Source: Mollicutes bacterium
GTDB lineage: Bacteria; Bacillota_I; Bacilli_A; RF39; UBA660
Direction: 5' to 3'
DNA length: 64,000 nucleotides
Assembly (NCBI GenBank): GCA_004552445.1
Contig: SFOJ01000007.1
Location: 40,737 to 104,736, forward strand
Part shown: piece after piece, positions 28,683 through 37,918 of the stretch
Layout of the letters: every line of letters begins with the position of its first letter
Position numbering within the stretch: the stretch's first letter is position 1
Notes under the pieces: model-generated
Told to the model about the DNA's origin: nothing
Seen by the model: only the letters and a program-made list of their open reading frames with translations
Database searches by the model: none
Position numbers and translations under genes: made by a program

Positions 28683-29687
28683 ATGAAAAAGATAAAACTT
28701 AGAAGTATTTTATTAGTAGTATTAACAATTGGGTTATTTTGGTATATATTGAAGGATAATTTTAGAGTGTCACTTACTTTATTGCTTTCATCTAATATAT
28801 GGTATTTACTATTTGCAATAGTTACATATATTATTTATTTTTTTGTGGAAGCATATTTGCTTTACTTATTAATAAATAAAGTAAATAATTCTTATTCATA
28901 TAAGCAAACTTTAGAATTAAATTTAATGACTAAATTTTTTAATGGTGTAACTCCTTTTTCATTGGGTGGACAACCTTTTCAAGTGTATGAATTAAGTAAA
29001 AGTAAAGTTAGAGTTACTGAGTCTTTGCTAGTTATTGTTGAAAACTTTATAGTTTTACAAATATCTATGACAATTATGTCTCTAATATCTTTAGGTTTTT
29101 GTTTATATAATGGATTTGTTCCAACTAAACTATTATGGATTTTAACTATAATAGGGGTATTTATAACGATTGTATCTTTCTTCATGGCGATATTTATGGG
29201 TTTGAAAATAAATTGTGCTAAGAAGGTTGGAAAATGGTTTATTAATATTTTAAATAAACTTCATATACTAAAAAGTAAAGATGAATCATACTTAAGATGG
29301 ACTAATAAATGTGATGAATATAATACTAGTTTTAGAATATTATTAAAAGATAAAATGTTTATTATAAAATGTATATTTTTAAATATACTTTATATGTCAA
29401 TATTTTGTATGATACCATTCTTTGTATTTAAAGCGCTAAATATAAATATTAGTATTAATATATTCTATGTGATTATATTATCATGTTTTATTTATATTTC
29501 TGCATCATTTATACCAATTCCTGGGGCTAGTGTAGGAATGGAATATTCATTTATTAATTATTTTAAATTAATAATTAGTGAATCTTTGATAATGCCTGGT
29601 GTATTACTTTGGAGACTTATTTCTTATTATATTCCTATGATTATTGGTGGAATATTATTTAACATAAAAGATTCTATGAAAAAATAG
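28683..29687 (+). CDS. Lysylphosphatidylglycerol synthase TM-region (flippase-like, UPF0104) protein
   Basis: A 334-residue membrane protein with about eight helices of the MprF flippase-domain/YbhN family. Motifs are MTKFFNGVTPFSLGGQPFQVYELSKSK and SASFIPIPGASVGMEYSF. The C-terminal aminoacyl-transferase domain of full MprF is absent. Related proteins move aminoacylated or glycosylated lipids and influence resistance to cationic peptides. AGAGGAAA precedes ATG 28683 (an earlier ATG at 28614 is upstream of the promoter). A direct-repeat box upstream links it to the two-component system at 44 kb (inference). Confidence 0.7.
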   Translation: MKKIKLRSILLVVLTIGLFWYILKDNFRVSLTLLLSSNIWYLLFAIVTYIIYFFVEAYLLYLLINKVNNSYSYKQTLELNLMTKFFNGVTPFSLGGQPFQVYELSKSKVRVTESLLVIVENFIVLQISMTIMSLISLGFCLYNGFVPTKLLWILTIIGVFITIVSFFMAIFMGLKINCAKKVGKWFINILNKLHILKSKDESYLRWTNKCDEYNTSFRILLKDKMFIIKCIFLNILYMSIFCMIPFFVFKALNINISINIFYVIILSCFIYISASFIPIPGASVGMEYSFINYFKLIISESLIMPGVLLWRLISYYIPMIIGGILFNIKDSMKK

Positions 29688-29709
29688 TTTGCTAATTGCA
29701 AACTTTTTA
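29687..29709 (+). terminator. Terminator of the flippase-like gene
   Basis: Stem AGTTTGC/GCAAACT with a TAATT loop, then TTTT. It begins at the stop codon. Confidence 0.85.
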
Positions 29710-29757
29710 ATTGCTTAGTTTTTCTATAAATGATATACTTAATAATAGGGTGAAGAT

Positions 29758-30974
29758 ATGAATAGAGAAAATAAAATACTTTTTGGTGTATGCCTGGGAA
29801 TAATGTTTCTAATATCAGTATCTACTTCATATGGATACTTCAGTTCTACAATTAGAAACGATAGTGTAAAAGATCAAGTAGTTACAACTGGTACGTTAAG
29901 TTTAAGATATGTTGATGGTGCTGAAATAAATATGCAAAATATAACTCCAGGAGCAACAGTTACAAAAACTGTTTATGTAGCAAATACTGGAACTTTAAAT
30001 GCAACATATAATCTTGTATGGCAAGAATTAGTTAATGAAATTACTAATGATGAAATGTTAATTGAGGGAATATGTACTAGGCTTGATGGTACTAGCGAGA
30101 GTGTAAGCGGTACATGTAATAATATATCTAGTACTCCTATTTCATCAAATGTAATTAAGAGTGCTGTTTCTATTGAGCCAAATATAATTCATAAATATGA
30201 TTTGACTATAACATTTAAAGAAGCTAATGCAAGTCAAAATTATAATCAAAGTAAGAAATTTAGTGGCGTTATCGGTGTAAAAGAATCAACAACTTTAGAT
30301 TTTTCGAGTGATAGTTGGAATACAATTATTTCAAATGTTAAATCAGGTAAGGGTTCTTCTTATGAAGTAGGAGCAACAAAAGAAGTAACTTTGAGTACAC
30401 TTGGTACACATACTATTAGGGTTGCAAATAATACATCGCCAAGTGAATGTTCTACAAGTGGTTTTTCACAAACTGCTTGTGGCTTCGTGCTTGAATTTGC
30501 TGATATTATTACAACACATTCTATGGATAGCAGCTCTTAGGTGGTTGGAATGAAACTGCACTTTATACATATTTAAATAATACTATTTATAATGAACTAC
30601 CTAATAATTTAAAAAATTCAATAATAAATACTACTGTTGTTTCTAGTCCTAGTATTATTAGTGAAGAACATATAGTATCGACAGATAAAATGTACTTACT
30701 TGCTCCGAGTGAAATTTATAGTGATTGGAATGATGAATATGATATTTCAAAGAATTTAACAAGACAGTTAGATTATTACAAATCAAAAGGAACTTCTACA
30801 AGCGTTAATTCTAGTGCTCTTAAATTATTAGGAAGCACTAATACTGCATGGTGGACTAGATCTGCTGATCATATAGATTCCGAATTTTTCTTTATGGTGT
30901 TTGCTGCGGGCAATTGTGCAAGTGATTCTGTTACTTCATCAGCAGGTGTTTCACCAGCATTTAGAATAGGATAA
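29758..30974 (+). pseudogene. Frameshifted TasA-like/DUF6273 surface protein
   Basis: The first frame (29758-30540) encodes a signal/anchor helix, a TasA-like beta domain (LRYVDGAEINMQNITPGATVTKTV) and the start of a DUF6273 domain, then stops at TAG 30538-30540. From 30540 the next frame continues the same domain without a gap: GGWNETALYTYLNNTIYNELP, then WWTRSADH and GVSPAFRIG, stopping at 30972-30974. One missing base near 30531-30540 explains both halves. It is a relative of the intact surface gene at 17.2 kb. A sequencing error or programmed frameshift is not excluded, but no slippery run is present. Confidence 0.7.
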
Positions 30975-30997
30975 TAAGAAATTTACATAAACTTTGT

Positions 30998-31025
30998 AAA
31001 AGAACTATGAAATATTAGTTCTTTT
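30998..31025 (+). terminator. Terminator of the surface pseudogene
   Basis: A 10-bp stem AAAAGAACTA/TAGTTCTTTT with an 8-nt loop. The T-run is short. TATAAT for xerD lies just after it. Confidence 0.7.
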
Positions 31026-31052
31026 GTTGTATAATGATAATGGGTAAAAATT

Positions 31053-31964
31053 ATGATAGAGATTGATAATAAAGAATATATTGATGATTTTAGTGATTAT
31101 TTAAAAATAGATAAGAATTATAGTGCTAATACTATAGAATCATATATAAGAGATATTAGAAATTTTTTGGAATATACTGATAAAGAGATTCTAGATATAT
31201 CTAAGAGAGATATTGATAATTATATACTTCATGTACTTCCTAAATATAATGAAAGTTCTATTAATAGAATAATTGCAAGTATTAAAAGTTTTTTTAAGTA
31301 TTTATCTATATATAAGGGTTTTATTAATGTTAGTGAAGATGTTGAAAGTCTTAAAAGAAAAAAGATACTTCCTAAATATTTAAGTATTGAAGAAGTAGAT
31401 AATCTTTTAGATATAAAGTTAGTTACACCTTTTGATTATAGAAATAAAACTATTCTTGAACTTTTATATGCAACTGGTCTTAGAGCTACTGAACTTATAA
31501 ATCTTGATTTAATTAATATAGATATTTCTAATATGGTTGTTAAAGTATATGGAAAAGGAAGTAAAGAGAGAATAGTTCCTTTAAGTAAAATTGCCGTTAA
31601 TTATTTAGATTTGTATATTAATAAATATAGGCCGATGATGTTTGTTAAGAATCAAAAACCAACTGATGCGTTATTTTTAAATAATCATGGTCAGAGAATG
31701 ACAAGACAGGGATTATATAAAATTATTGGAGAGATAGCAAGAACTAAAAAAATAGATAAAGAAATAACTCCTCATGTTTTAAGACATAGTTTTGCTACTC
31801 ATATGATTGAGTGTGGTGCTGATATACGTAGTGTTCAAGAACTTCTTGGACATGAGAATGTTGTTACTACTGAGATATATACTCATCTTGCAAATAATTT
31901 TATAAAAGAAAATTATAATGAATATTTTAATAGAAGTGTAAAGGAAGATGAAAATAATGTTTAA
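31053..31964 (+). CDS. xerD: Tyrosine recombinase XerD-like
   Basis: A 303-residue site-specific recombinase that resolves chromosome dimers at dif. It has an N-terminal SAM-like core-binding domain (NTIESYIRDIRNFLEY) and a catalytic domain with R in LLYATGLRATELI, K in GKGSKERIVPL, HVLRHSFATHM, LGHENVVTTEIYTHL (H and nucleophile Y). All catalytic residues are present. It lies directly before deoB as in the Bacillus xerD-drm operon, which favours XerD over XerC. Confidence 0.9.
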   Translation: MIEIDNKEYIDDFSDYLKIDKNYSANTIESYIRDIRNFLEYTDKEILDISKRDIDNYILHVLPKYNESSINRIIASIKSFFKYLSIYKGFINVSEDVESLKRKKILPKYLSIEEVDNLLDIKLVTPFDYRNKTILELLYATGLRATELINLDLINIDISNMVVKVYGKGSKERIVPLSKIAVNYLDLYINKYRPMMFVKNQKPTDALFLNNHGQRMTRQGLYKIIGEIARTKKIDKEITPHVLRHSFATHMIECGADIRSVQELLGHENVVTTEIYTHLANNFIKENYNEYFNRSVKEDENNV

Positions 31965-33123
31965 GAGAGTATTTTTAATTGTTATGGATAGTGTTGGAGT
32001 TGGATGTACTGAAGATTCTGATAAATATGGGGATAAAGGCGCTAACACTTTGTTACATACTATAGGTGATGCCTATAATTTGGATGTTTTAGAAAAACTA
32101 GGACTTACTAATTTAGTTGGTATGAATGAAGATAATGTTAAAGCTTTATATATGAAAGCTAAACCTCTTAATGTTGCAAAGGATACATTAAATGGTCATT
32201 ATGAAATGATGGGAGCTGTAGCTAAAGTTCCATATAAAACTTATCCTGATGGTTTTCCTCTTGAATTAATATCTAAAATTCAACATGCAATTGGAAGAGA
32301 AGTAATAGGTAATTGTGTTGCATCTGGTACTCAAATCATTGAAGATTTAGGTGAAATGCATATGAAGACAGGAGCTATTATAGTTTATACTTCTGCAGAC
32401 TCAGTTCTTCAAATAGCTGCACACGAAGATATTATTCCAGTAGAAGAATTATATAAAATATGTGAAATAGTTAGAGAATTAACTAAGGGAGACGAATATA
32501 AAATTGCTAGAGTTATTGCTCGTCCATTCGTTGGAAAACCTGGAAGTTTTACAAGAACACCTAAGAGACATGATTATGCTTTAGATCCACCAATTAATGT
32601 ACTTGATTTACTAGATAAAAATAATGTAGCAACTATTGCTATTGGCAAAATATCAGATATATTTAATAATAAGAGTATTGCTGTTAAAGTTAGAATTAGA
32701 GATAATATGGATGGTATTATGAAGTTAATTGATTTTGCTAAAGGTGACTTTAAAGGACTCTTATTTGCAAATTTAAATGATTTTGATATGTTATATGGAC
32801 ATAGAAGAGATAGAGTTGGATACTTAAAAGCTTTAGAAGAATTTAATTATTATTTACCAATATTCTTAAAGAATTTAAAGAAAGATGATTTATTTATATT
32901 AACAGCTGATCATGGAAATGATCCTACATGGCATGGTACAGATCATACTCGTGAATATATTCCAATTATGATATATAGTCCAAGTTTTAAATATGGTAAA
33001 CGTTTAGAAGATAGAAATACATTTGCAGATATAGGTGCTACAATACTTGATAATTTTGGTATAAAAAACGAACTTGGTATTGGAACTTCTATATTTGATG
33101 AAGTTAAGAAAGAAGAATTATAG
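31957..33123 (+). CDS. deoB: Phosphopentomutase
   Basis: It interconverts ribose/deoxyribose 1- and 5-phosphates in nucleoside salvage, as an alkaline-phosphatase-superfamily metalloenzyme. Motifs are VFLIVMDSVGVG (metal Asp and nucleophile region), TLNGHYEMMGA, FTRTPKRHDYALDPP and TADHGNDPTWHGTDHTREYIP. I place the start at ATG 31957 (388 residues), 9 nt after the AAGGAAG site. ATG 31948 would lie almost on the site. It overlaps xerD by 8 nt. Confidence 0.93.
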   Translation: MFKRVFLIVMDSVGVGCTEDSDKYGDKGANTLLHTIGDAYNLDVLEKLGLTNLVGMNEDNVKALYMKAKPLNVAKDTLNGHYEMMGAVAKVPYKTYPDGFPLELISKIQHAIGREVIGNCVASGTQIIEDLGEMHMKTGAIIVYTSADSVLQIAAHEDIIPVEELYKICEIVRELTKGDEYKIARVIARPFVGKPGSFTRTPKRHDYALDPPINVLDLLDKNNVATIAIGKISDIFNNKSIAVKVRIRDNMDGIMKLIDFAKGDFKGLLFANLNDFDMLYGHRRDRVGYLKALEEFNYYLPIFLKNLKKDDLFILTADHGNDPTWHGTDHTREYIPIMIYSPSFKYGKRLEDRNTFADIGATILDNFGIKNELGIGTSIFDEVKKEEL

Positions 33124-33127
33124 TTAT

Positions 33128-33162
33128 AAAAAGTAACTTATGATATAATTAAGTTACTTTTT
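33128..33162 (+). terminator. Terminator after deoB with a -10 element in its loop
   Basis: A 12-bp perfect stem AAAAAGTAACTT/AAGTTACTTTTT (33128-33139 and 33151-33162). The 11-nt loop contains an extended -10, TGATATAAT (33141-33149), well placed to transcribe the next gene. Confidence 0.85.
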
Positions 33163-33176
33163 ATATGGAGGAATCT

Positions 33177-34361
33177 ATGAAAATAAATGATATATATGAA
33201 GTAATTATTAATGATGAAGATGATATTGGTAATGGTATTACTAGAATAGATAATTTTGTTGTATTTATTCCTTATGCATTAAAAGATGAAAAAATGAAAA
33301 TAAAAATTATTAAAATTAATAAGAGATTTGCAATTGGAAGAATAGAAAAAATAATTAAAAAAAGTAATAGAAGAGAATGTATTAAATGTAATAGTTTTAA
33401 TGAATGTGGAGGATGTTCTTTTTTACATTTAAATTTTAATGAAGAAAAAAATAAGAAAATAAATTTTATTAATAAATTATTTAATTCTAATATAAAAGAA
33501 ATACTTAGTAATAATGAATATAATTATAGAAATAAAGCAACTTTTCATGTTGATTATGGAAAAATAGGTTATTATAGTGAAAACACTAATGATTTAGTTG
33601 AATTTGATAATTGCATACTTTTAGATGAAAGAATAAATGAAGTTTATAATGTTTTAAAACATATGAATTTAAGTGGTATTTCTAAAGTAGTTGTTAGAAC
33701 TACTAAAGATAGTGTTATGGTTATTTTTAATGGTGAAAAAGATTTTATAAATTATAAAGAGTTAATCAATAAAATTAAAATAGATTCTTTATATTTGAAT
33801 GATAAATTAGTATATGGTAATGCTTATATAATAGAAGAATTAGGTAATATTAAGTATAGTATTTATCCAAATGCATTCTTTCAAGTCAATGTAGATAATA
33901 TGAAAATTATGTATGATAAAGTTAAAGAATATGCTTTTAAAGGTGATAAACTTTTAGATCTATATTGCGGTACTGGAACCATTGGTATATATCTTAAAGA
34001 AAATTTTAAAGAAGTTACTGGTATTGAGGTAAATAAAGAAGCAATATTAAATGCTAACATTAATAAGAATCTAAATAATTTAAGTGATATTAGTTTTATA
34101 TGTGGAGATGCAAGTATTGCTAAAAATAATAATTACGATGTTATAGTAGTTGATCCTCCTAGAAGTGGTCTTTCTAATAAGGTAATAAATTTTTTAAATA
34201 ATAGTAATGCTAAAACTATAGTTTATGTTTCTTGTAATCCTAAAACTTTAAAAAGAGATTTGGATTTATTAGATAAATATAATATGGTTAAAATGGAATG
34301 TATTAATATGTTTAATAAAACTAAACATATTGAGTGTATATGTAAATTTGAAATAAAGTAA
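33177..34361 (+). CDS. rlmCD: 23S rRNA (uracil-5-)-methyltransferase RlmCD/RumA family
   Basis: A SAM-dependent m5U methyltransferase. An N-terminal TRAM domain is followed by the iron-sulfur motif (C68, C71, C77, C80 in CIKCNSFNECGGC) and FFQVN. The Rossmann fold has LLDLYCGTGTIGIYL, VVDPPRSGLSNKV and VYVSCNPKTLKRDL with the catalytic cysteine. It is 394 residues from ATG 33177, preceded by GGAGG. In Firmicutes a single enzyme commonly serves two 23S sites. Confidence 0.9.
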   Translation: MKINDIYEVIINDEDDIGNGITRIDNFVVFIPYALKDEKMKIKIIKINKRFAIGRIEKIIKKSNRRECIKCNSFNECGGCSFLHLNFNEEKNKKINFINKLFNSNIKEILSNNEYNYRNKATFHVDYGKIGYYSENTNDLVEFDNCILLDERINEVYNVLKHMNLSGISKVVVRTTKDSVMVIFNGEKDFINYKELINKIKIDSLYLNDKLVYGNAYIIEELGNIKYSIYPNAFFQVNVDNMKIMYDKVKEYAFKGDKLLDLYCGTGTIGIYLKENFKEVTGIEVNKEAILNANINKNLNNLSDISFICGDASIAKNNNYDVIVVDPPRSGLSNKVINFLNNSNAKTIVYVSCNPKTLKRDLDLLDKYNMVKMECINMFNKTKHIECICKFEIK

Positions 34362-34397
34362 TATTTGTTTTAATAACTTGATTTTTAGGGGGATAAA

Positions 34398-34916
34398 ATG
34401 ATTTCTTTGGATGAATATAAAAATTATTTAGTTAATAATTATAATTGGCCTATGGATAGTAGTTCTTTGTTAGTTTCAAAAAGAAGAGATTTATTACGAG
34501 AAAAATATAGTGATGAATTTTTATCTAGGGTTATTACTGATTCTTATAGCTTTGCTAGAAGTGTTTTAAATTCTGATACATTAAATAGTGGATATTTTAA
34601 AAACTATATATCTGAAGATACAACTATATATATAAATTTAGGATTACATGGTGGATGGATGTCTGATACTTTATTTATTGATTCAGAGGGAAGATATGTT
34701 AGTAAGTATATTATCAAAACTATTTTTGGTATGAGTGTTATTATTCAACTTATAACAGAAGAGCATGAAAGAGAAACAGAGGATGGTATATTTACATTTG
34801 ACTATGATTATTTCATTTATATGCAGGGATTTTCTACAAATTTAGATTTAATAAGAGAGTCTATATCAAATACTGAAATAAAATTAATTAAAAACAATAA
34901 TAAGAGTTTGAAATAA
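34398..34916 (+). CDS. Protein of unknown function
   Basis: A 172-residue soluble, mildly acidic protein with no recognisable motif. The centre (YINLGLHGGWMSDTLFIDSEG) is beta-rich, and the C-terminus ends in a polar KNNNKSLK tail. A clear AGGGGG site precedes the ATG, and a strong terminator follows, so it is a genuine single-gene unit. Confidence 0.5.
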   Translation: MISLDEYKNYLVNNYNWPMDSSSLLVSKRRDLLREKYSDEFLSRVITDSYSFARSVLNSDTLNSGYFKNYISEDTTIYINLGLHGGWMSDTLFIDSEGRYVSKYIIKTIFGMSVIIQLITEEHERETEDGIFTFDYDYFIYMQGFSTNLDLIRESISNTEIKLIKNNNKSLK

Positions 34917-34929
34917 AATATTTAAATAA

Positions 34930-34959
34930 AAAAGAGAAAATTGAGATATTTTCTCTTTT
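34930..34959 (+). terminator. Terminator
   Basis: A 12-bp stem AAAAGAGAAAAT/ATTTTCTCTTTT with a TGAGAT loop, after the unknown gene at 34.4 kb. Confidence 0.9.
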
Positions 34960-35049
34960 GATTTGTAGTTATATATTACCATAAAATGGTTATTTTTTCA
35001 AGACTGGTAATAAATCATAATATATGATATTAAGTATTTGGTGATTAAA

Positions 35050-35478
35050 ATGAATAATTTAACTTTATATGTTAATGATCAAGAAAATTTTAATAATTTA
35101 ATTAAGTTAAATGAATTGACAAAAAGTAAAAATTTAATATTTACTGATGAAGAAATATTAAATTTAATTAAGAATAAAAATGATAATTTAAAAGATATTG
35201 GTAGAGTAGAAATAGGAAAGTCTGTTATAGATGATATTGTGTATTCTTTTTATGATTCAGAATATATAGACAATGATAATTATTTTGAAACTATTAATGA
35301 ACTTATTAATATATTTTATATGTATCAAGATAAATTTAGTGAATATTTAACAGATTCAGAAATAATTGGATATTTACGTGATAATTTTGATAAAGTTAAT
35401 GGTAGTTTAGAATTACTTAGTAGTATATCTTTTGATAAATTAAATACTAAATTAATGTATGGTGAATATTATGAATAA
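35050..35478 (+). CDS. DUF6323-like protein
   Basis: A 142-residue acidic soluble protein. The core (FTDEEILNLIKNKNDNLKDIGRVEIGKSVID, then IVYSFYDSEYIDNDNYFETINELINIFYMYQDK and LTDSEIIGYLRDNFDKVNGSLELLSS) matches what I know of the DUF6323 family of Clostridia-like Firmicutes. Its biochemical role is unknown. GGTGAT precedes ATG 35050. It overlaps the next gene by 8 nt. The two families are usually encoded together. Confidence 0.6.
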   Translation: MNNLTLYVNDQENFNNLIKLNELTKSKNLIFTDEEILNLIKNKNDNLKDIGRVEIGKSVIDDIVYSFYDSEYIDNDNYFETINELINIFYMYQDKFSEYLTDSEIIGYLRDNFDKVNGSLELLSSISFDKLNTKLMYGEYYE

Positions 35479-36427
35479 TTTGTCATTTAATACGATAATA
35501 GATTATAATAATTATACAATATCTTTAATTAATCATTGTTATAAAAATAAAATTATTTCTTATGAAGAGATGAATAAAATTTATAATAAGTTGTTAGATT
35601 TATTATATTATAAATGTATGCATTATAATAGTGGTCTTATTAGTACTGTAAAAGTTAATATCTTAAAAAATATAAATGATTCTAATATGTTTACTCTTAA
35701 TTTGTATTTAAAAGAATTTAATATATATGATGGTATAAGTTTGCTTCTTAATAATGAAATAATTTCTTTATATAATAAATCATATTCTAAATTAATTGAA
35801 TATGTTAATAAAACTAAAATGTTTTATAAAATTATATTTCTTAAAAATATTATTAAAACTAATAACTATTATTATAATAGTACTTTAAAAGAAGGTATAA
35901 AATCTTTTTTTAAGTTGTATAACAGTAGTTATTATTCTGATAGGTTAATTATAAGTGTTGACTATGAATGTGCTTTAGGAAGACTTAATTTTAATGGTAT
36001 AGAGTTTATTAATAAATATTTAGAGTATATTAACTATGAAAATATTTATTGTAAATGTTTTAATTATGAAAAAATAGATATGATGCTTAAAATGAAATAT
36101 ATTAATTATGAAAATATTGTTATAAATATATTTAGTGATGTATTTTTAGTATCTTTATTACTTAGATATTTAGATAAAGATATTTATAGTTTGAATATTG
36201 ATGATATAGATTTAGATATTTTATATAATGATATTAAAGATAAAGAATTTTTTAAAGATAAATTATATATTAGTTTTATAAGTATTAAAAGGGATTTGTT
36301 TCTTGATGATAATGTTAATAAATATTTAGATAAATATTATTATAAGTTTTATAAAACTATTTTATATTTTACTTGTAGTAAAGAATTAGAAAAATTACTT
36401 GGAAAAAATAGTGTTGTCATTATATAA
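35471..36427 (+). CDS. DUF6179-like partner protein
   Basis: A 318-residue, tyrosine- and asparagine-rich soluble helical protein. It begins NYTISLINHCYKNKIISYEEMNKIYNKLLDLLYYK, and position immediately after a DUF6323 gene suggests DUF6179. GGTGA at 35461-35465 supports ATG 35471. Function unknown. The coupled genes probably form a complex (inference). Confidence 0.5.
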   Translation: MNNLSFNTIIDYNNYTISLINHCYKNKIISYEEMNKIYNKLLDLLYYKCMHYNSGLISTVKVNILKNINDSNMFTLNLYLKEFNIYDGISLLLNNEIISLYNKSYSKLIEYVNKTKMFYKIIFLKNIIKTNNYYYNSTLKEGIKSFFKLYNSSYYSDRLIISVDYECALGRLNFNGIEFINKYLEYINYENIYCKCFNYEKIDMMLKMKYINYENIVINIFSDVFLVSLLLRYLDKDIYSLNIDDIDLDILYNDIKDKEFFKDKLYISFISIKRDLFLDDNVNKYLDKYYYKFYKTILYFTCSKELEKLLGKNSVVII

Positions 36428-36434
36428 TAAATAT

Positions 36435-36477
36435 ATACAAAGAGAGGTAGTTAATAGCTAATTTATCTTTGTATTTT
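36435..36477 (+). terminator. Possible terminator or attenuator before the TtcA-like gene
   Basis: ATACAAAGA pairs with TCTTTGTAT (36435-36443 and 36466-36474) across a ~22-nt loop, with only TTTT after it. The right arm lies just upstream of the AGGAG ribosome site. Confidence 0.45.
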
Positions 36478-36488
36478 AGGAGTTTTTT

Positions 36489-37334
36489 ATGGAAGAATAT
36501 AAAGAAATAGAAAGAAGTATAATTACTAAATATAGAAAAGATATATGGAGTAAGTTTGTAAAAGCTGTTCAAGATTATAAATTAATAAATGAAAATGATA
36601 AAGTAATGGTATGCATTAGTGGTGGAAAGGATTCTTTTTTACTTGCTAAATGTATACAAGAATTAGTGCGTCATGGTAAAGTTAAATTTGATGCTTATTA
36701 TGTGGTAATGAATCCTGGGTATGTAGAAGAGAATAGAGATTTAATTTATAACAATGCTAAGCGTTTGAACATTCCAATTACTATGTTTGATAGTGATATA
36801 TTTGATGTTATAAATACTATAAGTGGAGAAAAACCATGTTATTTATGTGCTCGTATGAGAAGAGGATTCTTATATAGTAAGGCAAAAGAACTTGGATGTA
36901 ACAAAATAGCTCTTGGTCATCATTTTGATGATGTTATAGAAACAACACTATTATCTATGTTTTATGGTTCTGAAATTAAGACTATGATGCCAAAACTTCA
37001 TTCTGATAATTATGATGGTCTTGAATTGATTAGACCATTATATTTAGTTAAAGAAGATGCTATAATTTCGTGGAAAAATTATAATAATCTTACATTCTTA
37101 AATTGTGCTTGTAGGTTTACTGAAAAAATTGAAATGAATGATGAAAACGTAAGTAAAAGAAAAGAAATGAAAGATTTAATAAGAACTCTTAGAAAAAATA
37201 ATAAATCAATAGATTATAATATATTTAAAGCATTAGATAATATTAATTTAAATTGTGTTCTTGGAACTAAGAAAAATGGTGTTTATACAAGTTTCTTAGA
37301 TAGTTATGATAGAGAAAAAATAAGTAAAGAATAA
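36489..37334 (+). CDS. TtcA-family tRNA thiolation enzyme
   Basis: A PP-loop ATPase of the TtcA/Ncs6 group. The P-loop SGGKDS (44-49), a CxxC in KPCYLCARMRRG (C117 and C120), the ALGHHFDDVIETTLLSMFYG segment and a further Cys pair in FLNCACRF could hold an iron-sulfur cluster. It is predicted to thiolate a tRNA cytidine or uridine. The exact position is not determinable from sequence. 281 residues, AGGAG before the ATG. Confidence 0.8.
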   Translation: MEEYKEIERSIITKYRKDIWSKFVKAVQDYKLINENDKVMVCISGGKDSFLLAKCIQELVRHGKVKFDAYYVVMNPGYVEENRDLIYNNAKRLNIPITMFDSDIFDVINTISGEKPCYLCARMRRGFLYSKAKELGCNKIALGHHFDDVIETTLLSMFYGSEIKTMMPKLHSDNYDGLELIRPLYLVKEDAIISWKNYNNLTFLNCACRFTEKIEMNDENVSKRKEMKDLIRTLRKNNKSIDYNIFKALDNINLNCVLGTKKNGVYTSFLDSYDREKISKE

Positions 37335-37394
37335 CAAAGTTTTAATATACATTTGTAAATAATATTGAAAATTTGATTAAGTAGGAGAATAAAT

Positions 37395-37910
37395 ATGAGT
37401 TTTTATGATTTGGTAGTTAAAAGATTTTCTACTAGAAGTTTTAGTGATAAAATAGTTAGTGATGAAGATATTAATAAAATAATTGAATGTGGTAGGTTAA
37501 GCCCTACAGCAAAGAATTTACAGCCTGAAATTGTTTATGTTATTAAGAGTGATTATGGAATGTCTAAACTTAAAAAAGTATGTAATATGACTTATAATGC
37601 TCCAATTTGTTTAATGGTTTGTGCAGATAAAAATGTTTCATGGAAAAATGAATTAGAGGATGGTTACGATTCATATGAAATGGACGCTACTATAGTGGCT
37701 ACTCATATGATGCTTGAAGCAACTGATTTAGGCATTAACTCTGTATGGGTACGTATGTTTAACAGTAAAGAAATTTCAAAAGAATTTGATTTACCTCGTA
37801 ATATAGTTCCTGTATGTTTGATTATGATTGGATATATTAAAAATGGTTTTGGACCTAGTAAATTACACGATATTAGAAAGAATATCGATGAGATAGTTAG
37901 ATATTTATAG
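37395..37910 (+). CDS. Nitroreductase family protein
   Basis: A 171-residue FMN-dependent oxidoreductase. It begins LVVKRFSTRSFSDKIVSDEDINKIIECGRLSPTAKNLQP, the standard N-terminal FMN-binding motif, and has MMLEATDLGINSVWVRMF and a C-terminal GYIKNGFGPSKLHD. The short form is typical of small nitroreductases. Substrate unknown. The hemolysin III gene follows after 8 nt. Confidence 0.88.
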   Translation: MSFYDLVVKRFSTRSFSDKIVSDEDINKIIECGRLSPTAKNLQPEIVYVIKSDYGMSKLKKVCNMTYNAPICLMVCADKNVSWKNELEDGYDSYEMDATIVATHMMLEATDLGINSVWVRMFNSKEISKEFDLPRNIVPVCLIMIGYIKNGFGPSKLHDIRKNIDEIVRYL

Positions 37911-37918
37911 GAGGTTTT

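Noticed and set aside
30690..30974. Independent 94-residue gene
   Set aside because: It is the in-frame tail of the frameshifted surface protein. Its frame is open back to 30540 and continues the same domain.
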